The notes under the pieces were generated by a model that saw only the letters and a program-made list of their open reading frames with translations, was not told the origin of the DNA and made no database searches. Source: JBCDCY01 sp039180875 (GTDB taxonomy: Bacteria; Pseudomonadota; Alphaproteobacteria; Rhodobacterales; Rhodobacteraceae). From it: DNA of 64,000 bases. The stretch lies in NCBI GenBank assembly GCA_039180875.1, contig JBCDCY010000014.1, positions 44,888 through 108,887 of the forward strand, read 5' to 3'. Numbering within the stretch: position 1 is the stretch's first letter; each line of letters opens with the position of its first letter. This document shows positions 52,081 to 59,747 of the stretch, piece by piece. The translations under genes and the position numbers were made by a program.

Positions 52081-52723
52081 GATGCGGCTCCCAAAGGTCG
52101 AGGGTGACGGAGCCGCGGAAGCGCGCGTCCGGCCCCCAAAGCTCGTCGGCCGCGAAGCGCACGGCATAGAGCGGCTCGGCCGGTGCATCGGCGGCGAGGG
52201 CGCTGGCGTCGGCAAAAACATGGGGGCCGTGGGCCAGAACGATCTCTCCCGTCTTGCCGCGGGCGTATTTCGGCAGACGGGTGTGGGTCGCGGGGTGGAG
52301 GTTCCGCGTCCGCACCCGGTCGCCCACGCCGAATTGCGGCACCCGCCTGGCGGGGCGGGAGGTCGGACCGCCGGTCGCCAGCACCTCCGGCACGCGCTCG
52401 GCGACCAGGGGCGGGGTGGCCTTGGCGCCCCCGTCCGGCCGGCCGGAGCTCAGCTCCTCGGCGGTCAGCAATCCGTGCTTCACCATCAGATGTTCGAGCG
52501 CGGCGATCCAGCGCTCGTAATAGGTGGAGTTGAGATAAAGGGCGGGCGGCAGCGCCTCTCGCGCAAAGCGCGACATGTCGATGTTCCAGCGCCCGTGGGC
52601 GCCGACAGCCAGCGTGATGGCGAGCGCCCGCGCCTCCCATTCGGCATGAAAGATCGGCTCCTCGGGTTCGGGCCGCACGGGGCCGTAGTTCTGCTCGCCC
52701 CCCATGTCGTGCGGGCCGTTCAT
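52067..52723 (-). CDS. nthB: Nitrile hydratase subunit beta
   Basis: A 218-residue subunit of the enzyme that hydrates nitriles to amides. It begins with the diagnostic MNGPHDMGG, then PIFHAEWEARALAITLAVGAHGRW (described by position, about residues 22-45), and SRFAREALPPALYLNSTYYERWI. The C-terminal SH3-like half has RFGVGDRVRTRN-type PQFGVGDRVRTRNLHPATHTRLPKY (about 128-152), then GKTGEIV. Its ATG overlaps the alpha-subunit stop by 4 bases. Confidence 0.94.
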   Translation of the reverse strand: MNGPHDMGGEQNYGPVRPEPEEPIFHAEWEARALAITLAVGAHGRWNIDMSRFAREALPPALYLNSTYYERWIAALEHLMVKHGLLTAEELSSGRPDGGAKATPPLVAERVPEVLATGGPTSRPARRVPQFGVGDRVRTRNLHPATHTRLPKYARGKTGEIVLAHGPHVFADASALAADAPAEPLYAVRFAADELWGPDARFRGSVTLDLWEPHLERT

Positions 52724-53337
52724 GCCGGCGCCTCGACCACCGCGGTGCCGATCATCGCGTCGCGGCTGACCAGGCCGGCGAGCGCCTCGGCATCCATCCC
52801 CTCGGTCCCGGCCGGGCGTTCGGGGATGACGAGGTAGCGGATCTCGGCGGTCGAGTCCCAGACGCGGATCTCGGTCTCCTCCGGCAGGGTGAGCCCGAAA
52901 TCGCCGAGCACGCCGCGCGGGTCGATAACGACGCGGGAGCGGTAGGCCTCCGACTTGTACCAGACCGGCGGCAGGCCGAGGACTGGCCAGGGATAGCAGG
53001 AGCAAAGGGTGCAGACGACAACGTTGTGGACGCCCGGCGCGTTCTCCACCGCCACCATATGCTCGCCCTGGCGCCCGCCGAAGCCGAACTCGGCGATGGC
53101 CGCCGTCGCGTCGGCGCGCAGCCTTTCGAGATAGGCGGGATCGGTCCAGGCACGGGCGACCACGGCAGCGCCGTTCTTGGGGCCCACCTTCTCGGCATAG
53201 GTCTCGATGATCGCATCGAGCGCGGCCGGGTCGATCAGGCCCTTTTCGCTGAGCAGGGTCTCGAGCGCCTTCACGCGGAGTGCGGGATCGGGCGGGATCT
53301 GGTGGCGATGGTCGTCGTGGTGATCGTCGTGGGGCAT
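52720..53337 (-). CDS. nthA: Nitrile hydratase subunit alpha, cobalt type
   Basis: A 205-residue catalytic subunit. The metal claw VVCTLCSCYPWPVLGLPP (about residues 107-124) has Thr after the first Cys, the CTLCSC form that marks non-corrin cobalt rather than iron (CSLCSC). Other family elements are VKALETLLSEKGLID, KNGAAVVARAWTDPAYLERLR and GVHNVVVC. The N-terminus is rich in His and Asp (MPHDDHHDDHRHQ), which could bind metal. It is the first gene of the nthA-nthB-activator operon. A palindromic repeat (53372-53437) lies upstream. Confidence 0.94.
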   Translation of the reverse strand: MPHDDHHDDHRHQIPPDPALRVKALETLLSEKGLIDPAALDAIIETYAEKVGPKNGAAVVARAWTDPAYLERLRADATAAIAEFGFGGRQGEHMVAVENAPGVHNVVVCTLCSCYPWPVLGLPPVWYKSEAYRSRVVIDPRGVLGDFGLTLPEETEIRVWDSTAEIRYLVIPERPAGTEGMDAEALAGLVSRDAMIGTAVVEAPA

Positions 53338-53371
53338 TGCCCGCTCCTCCCCGCCATCTGCCGCGCCGCGC

Positions 53372-53437
53372 CGTCCCGGGCCCGACCCGGGACCTGTTCT
53401 ACCGTTGGTCGAGGCCCCGGCTCAAGGCCGGGGCGGG
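53372..53437. repeat. Isolated copy of the intergenic hairpin repeat
   Basis: GTCCCGGG-CCCGA-CCCGGGAC, then GGTCGAGGCCCCGGCTCAAG, then GCCGGGGC: the two hairpin elements of the 170-base array at 54108-54615 in compact form. It lies between nthA and the flavin-type gene, so it may supply a terminator or promoter-proximal structure for either. Confidence 0.7.
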
Positions 53438-53442
53438 TGGGC

Positions 53443-54066
53443 TCAGGTCGAGAGGCCGTGGCGCAGCTCGGCATTCTCCTTCTTCAGCCGGGCGATCTCG
53501 TCGCGCATCGGCTGCAGATGCGGCGCCATCTCCTCCAACGTCAGGCGCTGCGGGATGTGCTGGGGGCAGTTCCAGTCGAAGGCCGCGACCTCGATCACCA
53601 CGGCGCGCTCGGGATGGGCGCGATAGCTCGGCGTGTAGAGATCGCCGATCAGGGCGATGTCCTCCTCCGCCGGGACGAGATGGGCCCGTCCCCAGATCTT
53701 GAGCCGCGCCCGGCTCGGATAATCCATCAGGAAGAGCGCCACCCGCCCGTCGCCCGCAAGGTTGCCGGCGCTCACATACTGGCGGTTGCCGCGAAAGTCG
53801 GCATAGGCCAGGCGACGCTCGTCCAGCACCTTGAGGAAGCCGCGGGGGCCGCCGTGGAACTGCACATAGGACCAGCCGGTCGCGCCCACCGTGGCCTGGT
53901 AGAAGCCGTCGCGGGCGGCGATGAAGGCCGCCTCGTCCGGCCCGATCTTCTCGCCCCGCTCGACATCATCGGCGAGCATCCGGTCGTTCATGGCGGCCGA
54001 GCCCTGCCGCTCCTGCATCTCGCGCACTGCCTCGGTGAAGGCGATCTCGGCAAAGGCACGGGCCAT
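53443..54066 (-). CDS. Pyridoxamine 5'-phosphate oxidase-like FMN-binding protein
   Basis: A 207-residue split-barrel protein, started at ATG 54066 with GGAGG 7 bases before it; longer frames upstream run into the repeat array. It has DEAAFIAARDGFYQATVG (about residues 43-60), GPRGFLKVLDERRLAYADFRGNRQ (about 73-96), and GRVALFLMDYPSRARLKIWGRA, the pattern of PNPOx-family proteins acting on general flavin chemistry. A short helical tail with RDEIARLKKENAEL ends the protein. The substrate is unknown. Confidence 0.85.
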   Translation of the reverse strand: MARAFAEIAFTEAVREMQERQGSAAMNDRMLADDVERGEKIGPDEAAFIAARDGFYQATVGATGWSYVQFHGGPRGFLKVLDERRLAYADFRGNRQYVSAGNLAGDGRVALFLMDYPSRARLKIWGRAHLVPAEEDIALIGDLYTPSYRAHPERAVVIEVAAFDWNCPQHIPQRLTLEEMAPHLQPMRDEIARLKKENAELRHGLST

Positions 54067-54107
54067 GGCGGGTCCTCCGGACGTGATGGTAGAGAGGATG
54101 GTGTAGG

Positions 54108-54615
54108 CGGCCGGAAAGGGAAGGGAGTGGGCTCGCCGGGTGCGTGCACTTTGGGAGAGGTCGAGGCCCCGGCCCAGGGGCCGAGGCAGCGGCGTGGTGG
54201 CCGCGAGGGCCGAGCTCCACCCTCCCGCACCGTCCCGGGCTTGACCCGGGACCTCGTCCTCCGCCGAAGCGACACGGCGGCCCGAAAGGGAAGAACGTAA
54301 GCTCGGCCGGTGTCTGCGCTTCAGGAGCCGTCGAGGCCCCGGCTCAGGGGCCGGGGCAGCGGCGTGGTGGCCGCGAGGGCCGAGCTCCACCCTCCCGCAC
54401 CGTCCCGGGCTTGGCCCGGGACCTCGTCCTCCGCCGAAGCGACACGGCGGCCCGAAAGGGAAGAACGTAAGCTCGGCCGGTGTCTGCGCTTCAGGAGCCG
54501 TCGAGGCCCCGGCTCAGGGGCCGGGGCAGCGGTGTGATGGTCGCCAGAGCCGAAGCCCCCACCCCCCGCACCGTCCCGGGCTCGACCCGGGACCTCGCCC
54601 TCCACCGAAGCGGCC
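54108..54615. repeat. Tandem 170-bp repeat array
   Basis: Units at 54161-54330 and 54331-54500 differ at only three of 170 positions. A third, diverged and truncated unit runs 54501-54615, and a partial unit precedes 54161. Each unit holds two hairpins: GTCCCGGG/CCCGGGAC with a 5-base loop, and GCCCCGG/CCGGGGC. Open frames across the array on either strand have a repeated translation because of the DNA repeat and are not genes. The near identity of the two full units indicates a recent duplication. Confidence 0.85.
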
Positions 54616-54622
54616 CCAGCGC

Positions 54623-55564
54623 TCAGTCTACCCGCACGCCCTTGCCGTAGTGGCGCTCGATCCGGGCCTGGATGCGCTCGAAGCTGATGGAGAGCGCCCA
54701 ATAGATCAGCGCCGCGGTGATCAGCATCTCCATCGCCTTGAACTCCGACCGGCCGTAAGTGCGGGCGAGATACATTAGCTCCCAGGCGCCGAGGACGGAG
54801 ACGAGCGAGCTGTCCTTTAGCATCGCGATGAACTGGTTGCCGGTGGGCGGGATGATCAGCCGGATCGCCTGGGGCAGCACCACGAGGCGCATGATCTGGC
54901 CTTCGTTGAGGCCGACGGCTCGCGCCGCCTCCCGCTGGCCCTCCGGGATCGCCTGGATGCCGGCACGGAAGATCTCCGCCATATAGGCGCCGTAGCAGAG
55001 TGAGAGCGCGATGATCGCGGCCGGGATGGCGGAGAAGACAATCCCGATCTGGGGCAAGCCGATATAGATCAGCAGGATCTGCAGGAGGAGCGGCGTGCCC
55101 CGGAAAAAGGAGATGTAGAAGGTCGCGATCCCCACCGCGAGACCGTTCGAGGAAAGCCGCGCCAGCGCCGCGCCGAGCGCGATCAGCGTCGAGGCCACGA
55201 TGGCCACGATGCAGATGAAGAGCGTCAGCGCGCCCCCCATCAGAAAGCCGCGGTTGAGCCCGAGGCCGAGGAGTGAGGGCAGCCGCTCCCATATGAAGGC
55301 GTAGCTGAGCCCGAAGCTCCAGAAGAACAGCAGGAAGAGCGCGACGAGCTGCAACCACGCCACCGCGATCTGGGTGCGGAAGGGCAGCTGCGAGACCAGC
55401 CAGACGTTGAGCGTGATCGCCGCGGCCAGGCCGATCCGCGCCAACATGGCCGGGGTCTGCTCGCCACCGACGTCGAAGGGCAGCAGCAGGAGTAGGGCGG
55501 CGGCAAAGACCGCCACCCAGGGGATCAGGCCACGCCAGGCGGGCGCAGCGGCGGGCTGGATCAC
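54623..55564 (-). CDS. Amino-acid ABC transporter permease (HisM/GltK type)
   Basis: A 313-residue permease from GTG at 55564, whose GTGA overlaps the binding-protein stop. It has about six to eight membrane helices. The C-terminal half is the polar amino-acid permease pattern: ISFFRGTPLLLQILLIYIGLP (about residues 160-180), then the coupling loop AEIFRAGIQAIPEGQREAARAVGL and PQAIRLIIPPTGNQFIAMLKDSSLVSVLG (about 210-270). An extra hydrophobic N-terminal region of about 80 residues precedes the usual permease start. No ATPase gene follows; the operon's ATPase must be elsewhere. Confidence 0.88.
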   Translation of the reverse strand: MIQPAAAPAWRGLIPWVAVFAAALLLLLPFDVGGEQTPAMLARIGLAAAITLNVWLVSQLPFRTQIAVAWLQLVALFLLFFWSFGLSYAFIWERLPSLLGLGLNRGFLMGGALTLFICIVAIVASTLIALGAALARLSSNGLAVGIATFYISFFRGTPLLLQILLIYIGLPQIGIVFSAIPAAIIALSLCYGAYMAEIFRAGIQAIPEGQREAARAVGLNEGQIMRLVVLPQAIRLIIPPTGNQFIAMLKDSSLVSVLGAWELMYLARTYGRSEFKAMEMLITAALIYWALSISFERIQARIERHYGKGVRVD

Positions 55565-56394
55565 TGGGTGAGATCCGCGCCGTACCACTTCTCCGACAGG
55601 GCCGTGAGGGTGCCGTCGGCGTGCATCTCCTTCACGATCTCGGCGATGCGCGTGTCGAAGGCCTCGTCGCCCTTGTCGGTGGCGACCGAAAGCGGCTCGA
55701 GGAACAGCGGATCGCCGACGATCTTCAGGGGATAACCCGCCTCGATCGCCCCCATCGCCGTGGGCAGGGCCGTCACCACGGCATCGAGGCGCACGCCGTC
55801 GCCGAGGCGAAGATCGTCGAGCGCCAAGGTGTCGGTGTCGTAGGTGCGGATGTCTGCATCGCTCACCCGATACTCGAAGCTCGGGGCGCCGACCGCGTCG
55901 ATCTCCAGCGCGGCGTTGAGGTAGTTCTCATAGGTGGTGGCGACGCCGACGCCGATCGACGTGCCGCTCGCCGCCTCGACGCTGTCGATTGCGGTGTTTT
56001 CTTCGTGCACCACGAGCGCGGCCGGGGTGTAGTAGTAGATCGCCGGGAAGTTCAGCACCTCGGCCCGTGCCTTGGTGGGCGTCATCGAGCCGACCGACAT
56101 GTCCCAGCGCCCGGACCAGTTGCCGGCGGTGATGACGTCCCAGCTGGGGGTCACGAACTCGATCTCCACGCCCATGCGCCGGGCGATCTCGGTGCCGACG
56201 TCGATGTCGAAGCCGATGAACTCGTTCTCTGCGTTCAGCGAGGATTGCGGCGGATATTCCGGGTCGGTGGACATGATCAGGCTGCCCCGCGACATCACGC
56301 GGTCGAGCGTTTCGCCCGCGGCGGCGAGACCCGGCGCCAGGGCGAGCGCGCTGGCAAACGCCACGGCGAGGGAACGGCGGAAGGGGACGTACAT
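55561..56394 (-). CDS. Amino-acid-type solute-binding protein (SBP family 3)
   Basis: A 277-residue periplasmic binding protein with a signal peptide (MYVPFRRSLAVAFASALALAPGLAAA, cut before GETL). The mature part follows the family 3 pattern: RGSLIMSTDPEYPP, FIGFDIDVGTEIARRMG (about residues 62-78), SVGSMTPTKARAEVLNFPAIYYYTPA (about 101-126) and the C-terminal MHADGTLTALSEKWYG. AGGAGAG lies 4-10 bases before the ATG. It is followed by its permease, overlapping by 4 bases. The ligand cannot be assigned from motifs. Confidence 0.9.
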   Translation of the reverse strand: MYVPFRRSLAVAFASALALAPGLAAAGETLDRVMSRGSLIMSTDPEYPPQSSLNAENEFIGFDIDVGTEIARRMGVEIEFVTPSWDVITAGNWSGRWDMSVGSMTPTKARAEVLNFPAIYYYTPAALVVHEENTAIDSVEAASGTSIGVGVATTYENYLNAALEIDAVGAPSFEYRVSDADIRTYDTDTLALDDLRLGDGVRLDAVVTALPTAMGAIEAGYPLKIVGDPLFLEPLSVATDKGDEAFDTRIAEIVKEMHADGTLTALSEKWYGADLTQ

Positions 56395-56600
56395 CTTCTC
56401 TCTCCTGTCAGTAGGCCCGCTTCTGGGGCGGTTTGGCGGCGCAGGGCCGGCCCTCTCCCCAAGTTCGGGAGAAGGGTCGTGTCGTCAACCGGTTTCGCGC
56501 GCCGGCGATCGGCACAAAGGCGCCGCCAGGCCGCGCCGATCGTTGACGCAGAGGTTGCATAGAAGGATGATTCTCGCCTGGTGAGAAGGAGGACCGCACC

Positions 56601-57137
56601 ATGCGGCGCGTTCTGATCGGCATCGTCATCATCCTGATCGTCGCCATCGGCCTCGGCTTCGTGCTGCCCGACCGGGTGGAGGTCGAGCGCGAGGTCGTCA
56701 TCGACGCCCCGCCGGCCCAGGTCTACGCCCTGATCGCCGACTTCAATCAGTGGGAGCGCTGGTCGCCCTGGGCCGAACGCGACCCGGAGGCGCAGTACAC
56801 CATCACCGGGGAGGGCGTGGGCCACCGCATGGAGTGGGTGAGCGACGACCCCCAGCTCGGCAATGGCAGTCAGGAGATCACCGCGCTCACCCCCGACAGC
56901 CGGGTCGAAAGCGCCCTCAGCTTCGGCGATATGGGCCAGGGGCGGGCGACCTTCGAGCTTTCGCCCGAGGGCACGGGCACGCGGGTCGTTTGGTCGTTCG
57001 CCACCAACATGCGGGACGGCACTGCCACCATGATGCAGCCGGTGGCGACCTATCTCGGCTTCTTCATGGACGGCATGCTGGGTGGCGACTACGAGACCGG
57101 CCTTGCCAACCTCAAGACCACGGCCGAGGCGAGCTAG
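56601..57137 (+). CDS. Membrane-anchored SRPBCC (polyketide cyclase-like) protein
   Basis: A 178-residue protein. An N-terminal hydrophobic segment (VLIGIVIILIVAIGLGFVL) serves as an uncleaved anchor or signal. The rest is a START/Bet v1-like fold with the common EREVVIDAPPAQVYALIADFNQWERWSPWA pattern (described by position, about residues 30-60) and FELSPEGTGTRVVWSF. Such proteins bind hydrophobic ligands; no enzymatic role is evident. It is transcribed alone, divergent from the binding protein across a 206-base gap (56395-56600) with no further feature that I can name. Confidence 0.85.
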   Translation: MRRVLIGIVIILIVAIGLGFVLPDRVEVEREVVIDAPPAQVYALIADFNQWERWSPWAERDPEAQYTITGEGVGHRMEWVSDDPQLGNGSQEITALTPDSRVESALSFGDMGQGRATFELSPEGTGTRVVWSFATNMRDGTATMMQPVATYLGFFMDGMLGGDYETGLANLKTTAEAS

Positions 57138-57150
57138 CGCCGCCCCCCAG

Positions 57151-57927
57151 TCAAGCGCCGGGATTGTCGTCGACGGTGCCGGCGACGTATTGGTCGAGGT
57201 CGATGATGGCGCCGGTCATCATCCGCGCGTCGTCGGAGGCGAGGAAGGCGATGACGCCGGCCGGATCCTCCGGCATCAGCAGGCGGCCGAAGGGTTGCTT
57301 CGCGCCGATCTCCTCCGCCCAGGCCTCCGGCAGGCCGTGCACGCGGGTCTGCACCTCCTGCTCCGCCGGGGTCCAAGTCCAGCCGAGATTGATGCCGAAG
57401 ACCCGGATGCCGTCGCGCTTGAGCGCGTTCGCCGTGCCGCGGGTGAGCGAGACCAGCGCGGCCTTCGAGGCGGAGTAGGCCAGCAGGAAGGGCGGCCCGC
57501 CATAGGCCAGCATCGAGGTGATGTTGACGATCACGCCGCCCGCACCCATGGCCGGCGCCGCCATCTGCATCAGGAAGAACGGCGCTCGGACGTTGAGCGC
57601 GAAGATCAGCTCGAAAGTCTCGGGGCTGGTGTCGGCCAGACCGCCCCGCGCCGTGGTGCCGGCGGCGTTCACCAGAAGATCGACGGGGCCGAGCGCGGCG
57701 ATCGCCGCGGGCGCCTCGCTTTGCACCCGGTTGAGGGCCGTGAGATCGAGGGGGAGCGCCGTCGCCTCCGCCCCCGTCTCGGCGAGCGTTGCCTGGGTTC
57801 GGGCGAGACCCGCCTCGTTGCGGTCGATCAGCAGGAAGCGGCGCGTGCCGTCCCGGGCCAGACGCAGGGCGGCCGCCTCTCCGATCCCCTGGGCGGCGCC
57901 GGTCACGATCGCTGTGGTGGCGGGCAT
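57151..57927 (-). CDS. SDR family oxidoreductase
   Basis: A 258-residue short-chain dehydrogenase: TGAAQGIGEAAALRLA (cofactor site, about residues 8-23), LLVNAAGTTARGG (NAG-like motif as NAAG, about 85-97), Ser in VNITSMLAY, and the catalytic YSASKAALVSLTRG (Tyr about 154, Lys 158). FGINLGWTWTPAE follows the lysine. It is the last gene of the leftward transporter-catabolic operon, 9 bases after the SMP-30 gene. Oxidation of a sugar alcohol or lactol is the likely job, by analogy to sorbitol or arabitol dehydrogenases. Confidence 0.88.
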   Translation of the reverse strand: MPATTAIVTGAAQGIGEAAALRLARDGTRRFLLIDRNEAGLARTQATLAETGAEATALPLDLTALNRVQSEAPAAIAALGPVDLLVNAAGTTARGGLADTSPETFELIFALNVRAPFFLMQMAAPAMGAGGVIVNITSMLAYGGPPFLLAYSASKAALVSLTRGTANALKRDGIRVFGINLGWTWTPAEQEVQTRVHGLPEAWAEEIGAKQPFGRLLMPEDPAGVIAFLASDDARMMTGAIIDLDQYVAGTVDDNPGA

Positions 57928-57936
57928 CAGCCCCTC

Positions 57937-58812
57937 CTATCCCTGGAACTTGGGCTCGGGCCGGCCGGTCACGCCCAGCCCGTCGATGACGAAGACCGCG
58001 CCGCGCATCGGGCCGTCGCCGGGATATTTCGGCAGGGGTGGCTCGGTCATCGAGGTGACGTAGAGGCGGTCGAGCGCCGGCCCGCCGAAGGCCACACTGG
58101 TCACCTTGCAGACCGGCATCTCGATCACCCGGTCGACTGCGCCGTCAGGTGTGTAGCGAAAGATCCGGCCGTCGAAGACGGTGGCCGACCAGACGCAGCC
58201 CTCAGCATCGACCGTTGCCCCGTCCGGCGCGCCGCCGCGGCTGGTGTCGACCGCCACGAACCGGCGTTTGCGCGCGACCATCCCGCTGGCGAGGTCGTAG
58301 TCGTAGGCCGAGATCGCACCGCTGAAGCTGTCGGCGAAGTATAGCGTCGCCCCGTCCGGCGACCAGCAGGGTCCGTTCGAGCAGATGATATCGCGGTCGA
58401 GCTCCGTCACCGAGAAATCCGGGGCGAGCGACCAGAGCCGCCCGGTGGGCGCCGCCTCGCCCATGTCCATCGAGCCGCAGACGAAGCGGCCGGCTGGGTC
58501 GACCTTGCCGTCGTTCAGCGCATTCTCGGCCAGATCGGGTTCCGGATCGTGCAGGGCCTGCAGCGCTCCACTGTCGAAATCCAGCAGGTGAAAGCCGTCG
58601 CGCAGCGCCACCACCGCCCCGCCCTGCGCCCGCAGCGCCAAGGAGCCGATGCGGGAGGGGACGGTCCAGGCCCGCACCTCCCGCCCGTCGGCGGTGGTGC
58701 GATAGATCCGCTGGCCGAGGGCGTCGATGAAGTAGAGCCGCTCCGCCTCCGCATCCCAGAGCGGCCCCTCGCCGAGCAGCGGCTTCACGTCGATCAGCAC
58801 CTCGATCCGCAT
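57937..58812 (-). CDS. SMP-30/gluconolactonase family protein
   Basis: A 291-residue propeller lactonase of standard length. It starts LIDVKPLLGEGPLWDAEAERLYFIDALGQRI, with the metal-binding Glu of EGP (residue about 16). It shows NALNDGKVDPAGRFVCGSMD (Asn, about 98-117), SNGPCWSPDGATLYFADSFSG (about 144-164) and PDGATVDAEGCVWSA with Asp. These four blocks match gluconolactonase or regucalcin-type active sites. It is 3 bases from the BKACE gene upstream. It likely opens the lactone produced by a dehydrogenase in this operon. Confidence 0.9.
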   Translation of the reverse strand: MRIEVLIDVKPLLGEGPLWDAEAERLYFIDALGQRIYRTTADGREVRAWTVPSRIGSLALRAQGGAVVALRDGFHLLDFDSGALQALHDPEPDLAENALNDGKVDPAGRFVCGSMDMGEAAPTGRLWSLAPDFSVTELDRDIICSNGPCWSPDGATLYFADSFSGAISAYDYDLASGMVARKRRFVAVDTSRGGAPDGATVDAEGCVWSATVFDGRIFRYTPDGAVDRVIEMPVCKVTSVAFGGPALDRLYVTSMTEPPLPKYPGDGPMRGAVFVIDGLGVTGRPEPKFQG

Positions 58813-58815
58813 CGC

Positions 58816-59742
58816 TCAGAACCCGACCGCGTCGCCGCCCTTCAGCGCCAGAAGCGCCCGCGCCTCATCCGGCGTCGCGGCCTCGAGCCCCAGGGCGGCG
58901 AGGATCTTGCGCGCCTTCCGCACCTGATCGGCGGAGGACGTCGCCGGCTCCCCCGGTCCGATCCAGAGCGAGTCCTCGAGCCCGACGCGCAGATGCCCGC
59001 CCATCGCCGCCGAGATCGCCGCGATCCGCAGCTGCGCCGCCCCGGCGCCGAGGACCGACCAGCGATAGTCCGTGCCGAACAGGCGATCGGCGGTGCGGCG
59101 CATCATCTGCACATCCTCGGGATGGGCGCCGATGCCGCCCAACAGGCCGAAGACCGACTGCACGAAGAACGGCGGCTCGACCTTCCCGCGCGCCGCCATG
59201 TGCTGCAGCGAGTAGAGATGGCCGATGTCGTAGCACTCGAACTCGAACCGGGTGCCGTTCGCCCGACAGGTCTCAAGAACGTGCTCGATATCTTTGAAAG
59301 TATTGCGAAAGACCAGATCGCGAGAGTTCTCGAGATGGTCCCGCTCCCAGCCTTCCAGATCGGGGTAGCGGGCGAGCATCGGGTAGAGCCCGAAGTTCAT
59401 CGAGCCCATGTTGAGCGAGGCAAGCTCCGGCGCAAAGTGGGCCGCCGGCGCCACCCGCTCCTCAACCTGCATGAAGGGGCTGCCGCCGGTGGTGACGTTG
59501 AGCACGGCGCCGGTGGGTTTCAGCCGGGGGAGGATACGGCCAAAGGCCTCCACCGATTGGTCGGGCCGGCCGGTGTCGGGATCGCGGGCGTGGACGTGCA
59601 GGATCGCCGCGCCGGCCTCGACCGCCCGCTCGCCCTCGGCCACGATCTCGTCCGGTGTGACCGGCAGATGGGGCGACATCGACGGGGTATGGATCGCCCC
59701 GGTGAGAGCGCAGGTGATGATCACCTTGCCGCGTTCGGCCAT
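58816..59742 (-). CDS. BKACE family beta-keto acid cleavage enzyme
   Basis: A 308-residue zinc-dependent TIM-barrel enzyme (formerly DUF849) that cleaves beta-keto acids with acetyl-CoA to give acetoacetate and a CoA ester. Family hallmarks are visible: VIITCALTGAIHTPSMSPHLPVTPDEI, ILHVHARDPDTGRPDQ with the HxH zinc ligands (about residues 48-50), NVTTGGSPFM, and SLNMGSMNFGLYP. It continues with the late AISAAMGGHLRVGLEDSLW. The substrate depends on a few residues that I cannot map by eye. Known members act on 3-keto-5-aminohexanoate, dehydrocarnitine and other C4-C8 keto acids. Confidence 0.92.
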   Translation of the reverse strand: MAERGKVIITCALTGAIHTPSMSPHLPVTPDEIVAEGERAVEAGAAILHVHARDPDTGRPDQSVEAFGRILPRLKPTGAVLNVTTGGSPFMQVEERVAPAAHFAPELASLNMGSMNFGLYPMLARYPDLEGWERDHLENSRDLVFRNTFKDIEHVLETCRANGTRFEFECYDIGHLYSLQHMAARGKVEPPFFVQSVFGLLGGIGAHPEDVQMMRRTADRLFGTDYRWSVLGAGAAQLRIAAISAAMGGHLRVGLEDSLWIGPGEPATSSADQVRKARKILAALGLEAATPDEARALLALKGGDAVGF

Positions 59743-59747
59743 CGCCC

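Noticed and set aside
54144..55358. Open frames across the 170-bp array and antisense to the permease.
   Set aside because: They translate the tandem repeat and are shadowed by the real permease. No start or ribosome site supports them.
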